Positions 26,438 through 33,847 of a DNA stretch of 33,847 nt are shown here, one piece after another (the stretch's first letter is position 1; each line of letters starts with the position of its first letter). The translations under genes and the position numbers were made by a program. The notes beneath the pieces were generated by a model that saw nothing but the letters and a program-made list of their open reading frames with translations, had not been told where the DNA came from and did not search any database. The DNA comes from Prochlorococcus sp. AG-463-F15 (lineage in GTDB: Bacteria; Cyanobacteriota; Cyanobacteriia; PCC-6307; Cyanobiaceae), in contig QCRS01000010.1 in assembly GCA_003211755.1 (NCBI GenBank), positions 1 through 33,847 of the forward strand. Direction: 5' to 3'.

Positions 26438-26511
26438 CGAGCATGGAGGGACTCGAACCCCCGACTCTCAGAACCGGAATCTGATGCTCTATCCAACTGA
26501 GCTACATGCCC
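26438..26511 (-). tRNA. trnR: tRNA-Arg(CCG)
   Basis: The minus strand reads GGGCATGTAGCTCAGTTGGA... with acceptor GGGCATG/CATGCTC (one G-T pair), discriminator G, anticodon loop TTCCGGT (anticodon CCG) in stem TCAGA/TCTGA, and T-arm GGTTCGAGTCC. The gene is 74 bases and CCA is not encoded. It lies in the gap between the GNAT-like gene and recF. Confidence 0.95.
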
Positions 26512-26595
26512 CAACATCCGTTTATACAGATGTATGAGAACTACTTTCTAGGAGTCTCATTAGAGTTAGCTTAGCCAAAAGATGCCCTAGGAAAG

Positions 26596-27702
26596 ATTAG
26601 GCTTCATCAGCTCGAGCTTCAATCATTCCGCAATTACAGTCGGCTGAAATTTGAGCTGACTGAAAAACGGCTTTTGGTTATTGGTCCTAATGGAGTGGGC
26701 AAATCAAACCTTCTAGAGGCAGTTGAATTACTGGGGAGTCTTCGCTCACACCGGTCTAGTACTGATCAAGACCTTATTAGTTGGGATCAGGACAGAGCTT
26801 TATTGCGTGCGACCGCTAATGACTCAGAACAACTTCAATTGGAATTAAGGAGAAAAGGAGGCAGGCAGGCACATCGAAATAAAAAGCCACTTTTACGTCA
26901 GCTAGACTTGATAGGTCCATTGCGTTGTGTTGGATTCAGTGCTCTTGACCTTGAATTAGTACGTGGTGAGCCACTTCTGCGACGCAATTGGTTGGATAGG
27001 GTAATTCAACAATTAGAGCCAGTCTATGCCGATCTGATAAGTCGTTTTGGGAAATTACTTCGTCAAAGGAGTCAGATATGGCGGCAATGGCAGCATTTTC
27101 CTGTTGAGGGCCGTGATGCTTTGTTAGATGCCTTTGATATACAAATGGCTTTAGTGAGTACACGCATTCATCGTCGCAGAAGCCGCGCTCTGAAGCATTT
27201 GCAACCACTTGCTGCTGCATGGCAAGAGAGGTTAAGTAACAGTAAAGAACATATAGAGCTTTCTTATTTGCCTGGGAGTCTTTTGGAAGGAAGTGAAGAG
27301 GAAGAGTCTTGGAGACTTTCTATTGAACAGCAGTTGTTAGAACAGAGAACTAATGAGGAGAGATTGGGTCGTTGTAAGGTCGGTCCACATCGTGATGAAG
27401 TAGATTTTTTGTTGAATGGAGTGGCAGCTCGTCGTTTTGGTTCGGCAGGGCAGCAGAGAACATTTGTTTTAGCTTTAAAGCTTGCTGAATTGGAATTGGT
27501 CGAAGAACTCTTTGGTGAGCCACCGATACTGTTGTTGGATGATGTCCTTGCTGAATTAGATCAGAATAGGCAGTTGCTGCTGCTTGACGCGGTTGGAGAA
27601 ACTCATCAGTGCCTTGTAAGTGCTACTCACTTGGAGGCATTTGAAGGCGACTGGCAAAGGCAATCACAAGTGTTAGAAGCTGAATTTCTTAGGAGCATGT
27701 AA
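26596..27702 (+). CDS. recF: DNA replication and repair protein RecF, apparent ATT start
   Basis: RecF is a SMC-like ATPase that helps load RecA at gaps. The ORF track begins at TTG 26674, which cuts off the conserved N-terminus. Upstream, in frame and after a TAG, the sequence reads [17 protein letters not shown] before [19 protein letters not shown] (Walker A). The family's Met aligns with an ATT at 26596, giving 368 residues, the usual size. Later motifs are [35 protein letters not shown] (signature) and [16 protein letters not shown] (Walker B). It is followed by speD on the same strand. Confidence 0.93.
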   Translation: MRLHQLELQSFRNYSRLKFELTEKRLLVIGPNGVGKSNLLEAVELLGSLRSHRSSTDQDLISWDQDRALLRATANDSEQLQLELRRKGGRQAHRNKKPLLRQLDLIGPLRCVGFSALDLELVRGEPLLRRNWLDRVIQQLEPVYADLISRFGKLLRQRSQIWRQWQHFPVEGRDALLDAFDIQMALVSTRIHRRRSRALKHLQPLAAAWQERLSNSKEHIELSYLPGSLLEGSEEEESWRLSIEQQLLEQRTNEERLGRCKVGPHRDEVDFLLNGVAARRFGSAGQQRTFVLALKLAELELVEELFGEPPILLLDDVLAELDQNRQLLLLDAVGETHQCLVSATHLEAFEGDWQRQSQVLEAEFLRSM

Positions 27703-27741
27703 GAGGTCGGCTATGGTATATGGCTATTTTTTGATTTTCTA

Positions 27742-28233
27742 ATGGAGAAGATTTTTTCTTGTTTGCATCCGAACCCTGGATGGGAAACTAATGAGGTTCA
27801 ACAACTTTCTAGTTCAATAGATTCCGATTCAATCAATATGGTTGGAAAGCATTGCATTCTTGAACTTTATGAATGTGATGAATCCAAGCTCAATGATGAA
27901 GCATTTGTTAGGACCACAATTACTATTGCTGCAAAATTGGCTGGTGCGACTCTCCTGAACTTAATTACTCATCGGTTTGAGCCTCAAGGAGTGACTGGTC
28001 TGGCTTTATTGGCTGAGTCTCATATCTCTATTCATACTTGGCCAGAAAATGGTTATGCCGCGGTAGATGTTTTTACTTGTGGCGATCACACTATGCCAGA
28101 AAAAGCTTGTGAAATCCTACGCAAGGAACTCATTGCTCAACGGTTCTCTTTGAAAAGCTTTCAAAGAGAAACCCCTGAAGCATTGACCACTAAATTACGA
28201 AAACCACAAGGAATGAAGATGGCCCAGTACTAA
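27742..28233 (+). CDS. speD: S-adenosylmethionine decarboxylase proenzyme
   Basis: The enzyme supplies decarboxylated SAM for polyamine synthesis and self-cleaves to form its pyruvoyl cofactor. The cleavage block [26 protein letters not shown] has the processing serine at about residue 93. [16 protein letters not shown] and [17 protein letters not shown] are also typical of the bacterial short class. The annotated start adds about 30 residues before the usual opening MVGKHCILE (ATG 27838), so the later ATG may be the real start. No good ribosome-binding site supports either one. Confidence 0.93.
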   Translation: MEKIFSCLHPNPGWETNEVQQLSSSIDSDSINMVGKHCILELYECDESKLNDEAFVRTTITIAAKLAGATLLNLITHRFEPQGVTGLALLAESHISIHTWPENGYAAVDVFTCGDHTMPEKACEILRKELIAQRFSLKSFQRETPEALTTKLRKPQGMKMAQY

Positions 28234-28307
28234 GAACTTATTTCTTTTGGACTTCCTAGAGTCTTATGGCAGATATCTTTTTCTTGGATTTATATAAAGA
28301 ACTACTT

Positions 28308-29162
28308 TTACATAGTTAATTTATTTTCGGATTCGATATACCTATTTAGTTTCCCACTAACTAAGCCCTCTAGATCAATGCTGACAGAGCTAAATCCTAG
28401 AGATAATAAATAATTCACTATATTTTCTCGCTCTACATGAAGAATAAATTCTTCAATCCGATTCCTAGGTAGTTCAATTCTTGCTGTCAGGCCTTGAACT
28501 CTTACTCTCACCTCTTCAAAACCATTAGTTCTTATGCAGTCTTCCGCCATGCCTACTTGTTTGAGACGTTCTGCATTGATCTCCTCACCATATGGGAATC
28601 GTGAGGCAAGGCATGGTTGTGCAGGTTTATCCCACCATGGGAACCCCAATGCTCGAGATATTTCGCGGACACTATTTTTACTAATGCCTAATTCAGCGAG
28701 GGGGGATATCACACCAACTTGTCGTCCTGCTTCAATACCTGGCCTATATTCACCAAGATCATCATGGTTGACTCCATCAATTACCTGAAATCCATTTGCT
28801 TTTTGAGCTATTTCATTTAAATGATGATGTAATTCTCTCTTGCAGGCATAACAACGATTCTTAGGGTTTGTACTGTAAGAAGGATCCTGAAGTTCTTGGG
28901 TAATACATTCTTGGTGATGAATCCCTATCCACTGGGCTTGTCGACGGGCTTCCTCGCGTAAATGGTTCGCTAGTGATGAAGAAACACCAGTTATAGCTAT
29001 TGCTCGTTTGCCTAATTGCTCGTGGGCAATTGCAGCGACTAGAGAGCTATCCACTCCTCCTGAATAAGCTACACAAACGCTTTGAAAACCACGCAGAGTC
29101 TTGCGTAACAAATCCAGTTGATTTTGTTTTAAGTTGGACAAGGTCTCAAGCTGACGAAACAT
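28308..29162 (-). CDS. larE: LarE-like ATP-dependent sacrificial sulfur transferase / PP-loop protein
   Basis: The 284-residue protein has the PP-loop AYSGGVDSSLVAAIAHEQLG near residue 35 and the LarE-type RCYACKRELHHHL. It also has QVIDGVNHDDLGEYRPGIEAGRQVGVISPL and a C-terminal KPAQPCLASRFPYGEEI; the cysteine here aligns with the sulfur donor of LarE. LarE supplies sulfur to the nickel-pincer cofactor of lactate racemase, but in organisms without that enzyme the substrate is unknown. It converges on speD. The exact substrate is inference. Confidence 0.85.
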   Translation of the reverse strand: MFRQLETLSNLKQNQLDLLRKTLRGFQSVCVAYSGGVDSSLVAAIAHEQLGKRAIAITGVSSSLANHLREEARRQAQWIGIHHQECITQELQDPSYSTNPKNRCYACKRELHHHLNEIAQKANGFQVIDGVNHDDLGEYRPGIEAGRQVGVISPLAELGISKNSVREISRALGFPWWDKPAQPCLASRFPYGEEINAERLKQVGMAEDCIRTNGFEEVRVRVQGLTARIELPRNRIEEFILHVERENIVNYLLSLGFSSVSIDLEGLVSGKLNRYIESENKLTM

Positions 29163-29237
29163 TTTTCTCCAGCATTTCGTTTGCAGACTATCTTCGCTCT
29201 CTGATCTAGTTAAGCTCCAAATGTTAAGAGGCCCGAT

Positions 29238-30428
29238 ATGGCGTCAAAGCCGCAAGAATCCAATACATTTCGAGGTGGGCGTGGCAGAGGTATCGGCATA
29301 GTTACTGCCGCAGATAGTCAGGAACGCAGTCATGGTCAATTACATATATACGATGGAGAGGGTAAGGGGAAAAGTCAGGCTGCATTGGGAGTTGTTTTAC
29401 GCACTATTGGTTTAGGTATCTGTGAGCAACGACGTACTCGTGTTTTGCTGCTTCGATTTCTTAAAGGACCTGGGAGGGCTTATGACGAAGATGCGGCCAT
29501 CGAAGCTTTGCAGCAGGGCTTTCCTCATTTGATAGATCAAGTAAGGACTGGGAGAGCAGATTTCTTTACTGCTGAAGAAGCAACGAAATTTGATGCACTG
29601 GAGGCTAAAAGAGGCTGGAATATTGCTAAAGGCGCTATTGCAAGTGCTCTTTATTCAGTGGTTGTACTTGATGAGTTGAACCCTGTATTAGATCTTGGGT
29701 TGCTTCCAGTAGAAGATGTTGTCACTACTTTGGGTGAGCGGCCAGAGGGAATGGAGATAATTGTTACTGGACGTGCAGCACCTTCTTCTCTAGTACAGGT
29801 TGCTGATTTGCACTCTGAGATGCGTGCACATCGACGTCCTGAAACTAACGGAAACAATATGATTCCTTCAAATGCCATCAGTGGCATTGAGATATATACC
29901 GGAGAAGGTAAGGGGAAATCTACGAGTGCTTTAGGAAAAGCTTTGCAAGCTATTGGACGGGGTATTAGTCAGGACAAAAGTCATAGGGTTTTAATTTTGC
30001 AATGGCTCAAGGGAGGCAGCGGCTATACAGAGGATGCTGCCATAGCTGCTCTTCGTGAGAGTTATCCTCATTTAGTTGACCATCTTCGTTCTGGAAGAGA
30101 TGCAATTGTTTGGCGTGGACAACAGCAACCAATTGATTACGTTGAAGCTGAACGTGCGTGGGAAATAGCAAGAGCTGCAATTGCCAGTGGTCTCTATAAA
30201 ACAGTAATTCTCGATGAATTAAACCCGAGTGTTGACCTTGAGTTGTTACCAGTAGAGCCAATAGTGCAAACTTTACTTCGAAAGCCTGCAGAAACTGAGG
30301 TGATAATTACTGGTCGATGTAAGAACCCTCCTTCTTATTTTGATCTTGCTAGTGTCCATTCTGAAATGGTATGCCATAAACATTATGCTGAACAGGGCAT
30401 TGACCTTAAAAGAGGAGTAGACTATTGA
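29238..30428 (+). CDS. cobO: Tandem-duplicated corrinoid adenosyltransferase (CobO/BtuR type)
   Basis: The 396-residue protein consists of two CobO-like domains. The first P-loop is YDGEGKGKSQAALG (about residues 38-50), the second YTGEGKGKSTSALG (about residues 220-232). Each is followed by a long parallel set: EDAAIEAL...FPHLIDQVRTGR / EDAAIAAL...YPHLVDHLRSGR, VVLDELNPVLDL / VILDELNPSVDL, and ITGR. Only the second keeps the C-terminal GIDLKRGVDY block. CobO adenosylates corrinoids in cobalamin synthesis. The N-terminal 30 residues are a basic, Gly-rich extension. It is divergent from larE and convergent with the MoeB-like gene. Confidence 0.9.
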   Translation: MASKPQESNTFRGGRGRGIGIVTAADSQERSHGQLHIYDGEGKGKSQAALGVVLRTIGLGICEQRRTRVLLLRFLKGPGRAYDEDAAIEALQQGFPHLIDQVRTGRADFFTAEEATKFDALEAKRGWNIAKGAIASALYSVVVLDELNPVLDLGLLPVEDVVTTLGERPEGMEIIVTGRAAPSSLVQVADLHSEMRAHRRPETNGNNMIPSNAISGIEIYTGEGKGKSTSALGKALQAIGRGISQDKSHRVLILQWLKGGSGYTEDAAIAALRESYPHLVDHLRSGRDAIVWRGQQQPIDYVEAERAWEIARAAIASGLYKTVILDELNPSVDLELLPVEPIVQTLLRKPAETEVIITGRCKNPPSYFDLASVHSEMVCHKHYAEQGIDLKRGVDY

Positions 30429-30460
30429 TTGAATGTAAGGGCATTATTTTATGACTTAGA

Positions 30461-31615
30461 TCATGAAAGAATCTCTAAAATCCAAGCATCAATTCCACCA
30501 GTAACATTAATGCCGTTGATATTTTTTCTCTTAAGTATGGCCAATGCTTTAAGTGATCGCTTCCCACTTTTACAGTGAATATAAAGTTTTCTTCCGTTGG
30601 CCATTTCACGAATAACTTCAATTGATTCTCCATTTTCAATGCTCTTTAGAGGTATTAATGTTGCCCCTTTAATAGAGGCTATTTTGAATTCAGATTGAGT
30701 ACGTACATCTAATAGAACTATATTGTTGTTATCTCCTTCGATTGCTTCTTTTAGCTCTTGAACAGAAATACTTGGTATTGATAAAAATTCAGTTTCTAAT
30801 TGCGAATTCTCATTAGATTTGCAAAAAACTTCATAGTCAATCAGTTTATTTATTGCTGGCCTTTTATTTGGCTTCAGAGTTAATTCTCGAAATGTCATCT
30901 TTAAAGCATTGAAGATTAATAGTCTGCCGTTAAGAGTATTCCCTACACCTGTAATTATTTTAATGACTTCAGTTGCTTGAATTATGCCAATTAAGCCAGG
31001 AAGAACTCCTATGACTCCACCTTCAGAACAAGACGGTACCAATTGTGAAGGAGGTGGTTCAGGTAGCAAATCTCTATAGTTTGGGCTGTCTTTATTGAGA
31101 TTAAAAACTGTAGTTTGGCCTTCAAAATGAGCAATGGAGCCATAAACATTTGGCTTTCCTAAAATTAGACAAGCATCATTGATGAGATAACGGCTGGGAA
31201 AATTATCTGTGCAATCACAAATAACGTCGAACTCTTTGAGTATGTCTAGTGCATTGTCTGAAGTTAGCTGAGTCTCAAAGGTATCAACTTTGCAATTTGG
31301 ATTGATCTCAAGAATGCGGGCGCGGGCAGAATCAGTTTTAGGTTTTGCTATCCAGCTCATCCCATGGAGTACCTGTCTTTGCAGGTTTGATACTTCTACG
31401 CAATCGAAATCGACAATCCCTATACGTCCTACTCCTGCCGCAGCGAGATAAAGCAGTACTGGTGATCCCAGCCCTCCGCTACCTACACACAGAACTGAAC
31501 TAGCTTTCAGATGCTTTTGCCCAGAAACCCCTATCTCTGGAAGAGTTAGATGCCGCGCATAACGGGAGACCTCCTCTTCGTTCAAATTAATTCCATACAT
31601 TTCCTGGGATTGCAT
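30461..31615 (-). CDS. moeB: MoeB/ThiF-family adenylyltransferase fused to rhodanese domain
   Basis: The 384-residue protein opens with the E1-like domain: YARHLTLPEIGVSGQKHLK, CVGSGGLGSPVLLYLAAAGVG (ATP-binding), IVDFDCVEVSNLQRQVL, DCTDNFPSRYLIND. A rhodanese domain follows from about residue 285, with active-site loop LYIHCKSGKRSLKAL containing the sulfur-carrying cysteine. These proteins adenylate and thiolate the C-terminus of ubiquitin-like sulfur carriers (MoaD, ThiS, CysO types). The zinc-binding CxxC pairs of MoeB are missing. The adjacent upstream JAMM protease gene (20-base gap) suggests a shared system. Confidence 0.92.
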   Translation of the reverse strand: MQSQEMYGINLNEEEVSRYARHLTLPEIGVSGQKHLKASSVLCVGSGGLGSPVLLYLAAAGVGRIGIVDFDCVEVSNLQRQVLHGMSWIAKPKTDSARARILEINPNCKVDTFETQLTSDNALDILKEFDVICDCTDNFPSRYLINDACLILGKPNVYGSIAHFEGQTTVFNLNKDSPNYRDLLPEPPPSQLVPSCSEGGVIGVLPGLIGIIQATEVIKIITGVGNTLNGRLLIFNALKMTFRELTLKPNKRPAINKLIDYEVFCKSNENSQLETEFLSIPSISVQELKEAIEGDNNNIVLLDVRTQSEFKIASIKGATLIPLKSIENGESIEVIREMANGRKLYIHCKSGKRSLKALAILKRKNINGINVTGGIDAWILEILS

Positions 31616-31635
31616 TAGTCAAAGAAAATGCTCTT

Positions 31636-32166
31636 CTATGTCCTTACTTTAGGTGTCAAAATTCTCACCTCTTTTGGGTGGAAGTTTTGATCTGACTCCA
31701 TCCACCAAGCACGGACTTCACCCATCTTGTCAACAATTACCATTAAGCCTGCAGTAAAGGACCATAAACAATCCACTGAGGAAGGGATTGAAGCCCCCTT
31801 AGGATGAGAATGAGCGCTCCCTAAGATTTTTAAATTATGTTTTCTTGCCCAATGCTGAGCAAGAAGTTGTTCACGGGGATCGATAAGAAATCGATTTTGC
31901 TTCGATAATTTTTCTTCATGGTCACTATTTAGTTTTCGAGGAGATTCAATAAGGGTGAATGTATCTGGCTCCCAGACATTGCAACATGGCCAAATCATAT
32001 GAATTTCCAATGAATTCTCTTGTTTTAAGCAGATAGTTTGCTTGGAATTGCCAACTAGCAAAGCACAACCCTCATTTGGACTTACTGCTAGGAGACTATG
32101 ACTAAGAACTTTCAGGGAATCACCAACGAATTCAATGATCATTGGATTTTGATCTAGAAGATTCAT
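31636..32166 (-). CDS. JAMM/MPN-family (M67) metallopeptidase
   Basis: The 176-residue protein has the JAMM motif GSAHSHPKGASIPSSVD, matching H-x-H-x7-S-x2-D for zinc binding, and an upstream Glu in PNEGCALLVG. Bacterial members cleave short C-terminal extensions from ubiquitin-like sulfur carriers, as Mec does with CysO. Its place directly upstream of the MoeB-rhodanese gene with a 20-base gap supports such a role. No carrier gene is visible beside them. No signal peptide, so cytosolic. Confidence 0.85.
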   Translation of the reverse strand: MNLLDQNPMIIEFVGDSLKVLSHSLLAVSPNEGCALLVGNSKQTICLKQENSLEIHMIWPCCNVWEPDTFTLIESPRKLNSDHEEKLSKQNRFLIDPREQLLAQHWARKHNLKILGSAHSHPKGASIPSSVDCLWSFTAGLMVIVDKMGEVRAWWMESDQNFHPKEVRILTPKVRT

Positions 32167-32274
32167 AGGTTCGGAATTCTCTATATGTAGGTTCGGAGTT
32201 ATCTCTATTTAGACCCTGGCATTTACTAGTTTAATTCGATACGCTCATTACAAATTGCATTCAGTGTTGTGTTC

Positions 32275-32664
32275 ATGAGTGACTCCAATCCTGAGGAGAA
32301 TCAAGCTCCTGACTTAAAAACACCTCCTATGGGCAATGCTGTCAGTGAAGGAGCAGACAATAGTATCTCTGACCGTTTCACTGAGGTAATGGGAACAGTT
32401 AATCAGACTCTAGGCAAGATCGACTGGAGTCAGATGGGTAAATATGGTAAAGCTGTTGGCATTATTGCAGTTGTTATTGTTGCTCAAGTAATCATTAAAG
32501 TAGTTATCGATACAATAAACTTCTTCCCTGTTGTGCCAGGTCTTCTTGAGCTTCTTGGAGTTGTAGTCCTTGGTCAATGGAGTTGGCAGAATCTATCAAC
32601 TAGTGAGAAGCGCAATACTGTCTTCGAGAGAGTTCAAAACTTAAGAAAGGAATATTTAGGATAG
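32275..32664 (+). CDS. CAAD-domain (CurT/CURT1-like) thylakoid protein
   Basis: Starting at the ATG two codons after the ORF-track GTG, the protein has an acidic, disordered N-terminus, an amphipathic stretch (EVMGTVNQTLGKIDWSQMGKYGK) and two hydrophobic helices (AVGIIAVVIVAQVIIKVVI and VVPGLLELLGVVVLGQW). A basic tail follows (NLSTSEKRNTVFERVQNLRKEYLG). This is the CAAD domain, found alone in CurT/CURT1 proteins that bend thylakoid membranes and also fused to some cyanobacterial aminoacyl-tRNA synthetases. Here it stands alone. It ends convergently with the fructosamine kinase. Confidence 0.88.
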   Translation: MSDSNPEENQAPDLKTPPMGNAVSEGADNSISDRFTEVMGTVNQTLGKIDWSQMGKYGKAVGIIAVVIVAQVIIKVVIDTINFFPVVPGLLELLGVVVLGQWSWQNLSTSEKRNTVFERVQNLRKEYLG

Positions 32665-32680
32665 AGATTTATGAGTCGAG

Positions 32681-32708
32681 TTTAATTCTTTATGATGAAA
32701 GAATTAAA
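32681..32708. terminator. Convergent terminator hairpin
   Basis: TTTAATTCTTT (32681-32691) and AAAGAATTAAA (32698-32708) are perfect 11-bp arms around ATGATG. The hairpin overlaps the stop of the minus-strand fructosamine kinase gene and lies 16 bases after the CAAD gene stop. Its A/T ends could serve both strands, though no long separate T-run follows. Confidence 0.5.
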
Positions 32709-33586
32709 GCATCTATGTTTTTTAGATTTGATAGAGATTGAGCCTTATATGAGCCACCAAAAATATTTGCATGATTTAGTAGATGGTAAAGGTTGTATAT
32801 ATCAGTTCTAAACTTTGATGATGGAGGAAGAGGCCAAATGCTTTCATATCCTCTATAAAAATCATTAGAAAAGCCTCCAAAAAGTCTTGTCATTGCTAAA
32901 TCAACTTCTCTGTCGGCCCACCAAGTAGCAGGATCATAAATAACACCTCTTCCATTTTTTTGAATAGCAGCATTTCCACTCCATAGATCACCATGAACAA
33001 TTGTTGGAGTGGGTTTGTGCTTTTCGAGAAACACAATTAAGTATTCAAGAAGTTTCTCCCAATCTGAAATATTTATTCCCCATTTCGCTGCAATTCTTAG
33101 CTGTGGAATTAAACGAAGATGAATGAAACATTTACCCCATTTGTTGTCCCATCCGGCTGGCTGCGGCCCAGCTCCTATGAATCCTTCTAAATCCCATCCA
33201 AATTTTCCAGGATTTTCAACTGTGGATGCTTGATGAAGTAACGCTAGGCCTTTACCTAAATTTGCCTGATCACCTACCCCAACATCAAGCCAAGGCAGTA
33301 TCAATATTGAATGGTTGTTTAATTGTTTTAGCACTACAGGTGTGGGGATCTCTATAAAGTTTGGATTACTAAATCTATGCAGTAATTTGAGTCCATTTGC
33401 CTCAAACTTGAGCTTTTGAAAGTCTTTAGCAGGAGCTGTTTTGGCAAATAATTGACCTCCATCGTTCAATTTCAATCTCCAAGTCGTATTGATAAAACTC
33501 GTTGCTAAGCAATCAACTTCACGTATGTCTGTACTTGACAATGTTCTTTTTGATTCCTTGAGAGCTGCTTGCAGAATGTCATGCAT
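32690..33586 (-). CDS. Fructosamine-3-kinase family protein
   Basis: The 298-residue protein phosphorylates ketoamines (glycated amines) so that they decompose, or acts on a related substrate. The kinase-like blocks are NTTWRLKLNDGGQLFAKT, LPWLDVGVGDQANLGKGLALLHQ, FGWDLEGFIGAGPQPAGW, IVHGDLWSGNAAI (catalytic Asp) and VIYDPATWWADREVDLAMT (metal-binding Asp). The length is typical. It is divergent from the CrtD-like gene; the short gap carries both promoters. Confidence 0.93.
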   Translation of the reverse strand: MHDILQAALKESKRTLSSTDIREVDCLATSFINTTWRLKLNDGGQLFAKTAPAKDFQKLKFEANGLKLLHRFSNPNFIEIPTPVVLKQLNNHSILILPWLDVGVGDQANLGKGLALLHQASTVENPGKFGWDLEGFIGAGPQPAGWDNKWGKCFIHLRLIPQLRIAAKWGINISDWEKLLEYLIVFLEKHKPTPTIVHGDLWSGNAAIQKNGRGVIYDPATWWADREVDLAMTRLFGGFSNDFYRGYESIWPLPPSSKFRTDIYNLYHLLNHANIFGGSYKAQSLSNLKNIDALILSS

Positions 33587-33621
33587 TTGCTTTCTTCTCT
33601 TTCTGTCTGCAGGTTGAGGTG

Positions 33622-33847
33622 ATGTCTAATCAAAGGGTAATTGTTATTGGCGCTGGTATTGCTGGATTGACAGCTGCAGCCTTATTAGCCCATGAAGGTG
33701 TAGCTGTGACACTTTTGGAGGGGCATCATCAGCCTGGAGGTTGTGCAGGTACCTTTCGGCGAGGGCCATATATTTTTGATGTTGGAGCCACTCAAGTTGC
33801 AGGCTTAGGACCAGGTGGCACTCATGAACGCTTATTTAGGCATCTTG
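33622..33847 (+). CDS. crtD: CrtD-like carotenoid desaturase, N-terminal part
   Basis: Only the first 75 residues are in the window. VIVIGAGIAGLTAAALLAHEG is the FAD-binding dinucleotide fold, followed by LEGHHQPGGCAGTFRRG and FDVGATQVAGLGPGGTHERLF. The last block is characteristic of the cyanobacterial C-3',4' desaturase group (CrtD), close to but distinct from CrtH and CrtP. GAGG lies just before the ATG. The family is clear, the exact member slightly less so. Confidence 0.8.
   Translation, partial: MSNQRVIVIGAGIAGLTAAALLAHEGVAVTLLEGHHQPGGCAGTFRRGPYIFDVGATQVAGLGPGGTHERLFRHL

Noticed and set aside
29163-29237. Cobalamin riboswitch upstream of the CobO gene
   Set aside because: The gap is far too short and lacks the B12-box sequence.

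Overview
The window looks like a chromosome segment of a marine picocyanobacterium, most likely a low-light Prochlorococcus or a close relative. The evidence is a PanC-Cmk fusion, photosystem I PsaD, a CAAD/CurT thylakoid protein, cyanobacterial-type glutamate-cysteine ligase, a DUF1651 protein, a CrtD-like desaturase start, moderately AT-rich compact genes and many tiny ORFs. Strain assignment is inference.

Left block (1-3250): panC-cmk (minus, runs off the left edge) is divergent from purM, followed by a proline-rich hypothetical. Accessory stretch (about 3300-10850): first a run of very small genes, several missed by the ORF track because they are under 60 codons, then DUF1651, a truncated tyrosine recombinase with a small secreted protein overlapping its stop, and a strikingly AT-rich three-gene minus-strand operon (acetyl-CoA-synthetase-like ANL enzyme, unfamiliar Cys-containing protein, acyl carrier protein). 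The stretch ends at tRNA-Cys(GCA), whose 3' end points into it, which is the classic geometry of an island integrated at a tRNA. This cassette is the best candidate for something undescribed.

Core block (10850-33847): an LpxB-like glycosyltransferase, a small hypothetical, ribonuclease D, a CCB2/CCB4-like cytochrome b6f assembly factor, a secreted amidase-like protein and hemF. Next, a + strand series runs mrp, rodA, a histidine-kinase-like gene, psaD, trpE, gshA, ppc and a GNAT-like gene. Then come tRNA-Arg(CCG), recF (apparently ATT-started), speD, larE (minus), a tandem-duplicated CobO, a MoeB-rhodanese plus JAMM protease pair (minus), the CAAD protein, a fructosamine kinase (minus) and the start of a CrtD-like carotenoid desaturase cut by the right edge.

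Functions are mainly housekeeping: pantothenate/CMP kinase, purine, heme, tryptophan, glutathione, anaplerotic carbon fixation, polyamine, corrinoid, sulfur transfer and cell wall elongation. No CRISPR array, rRNA or insertion sequence was seen. All calls are by reading motifs; no database search was run.
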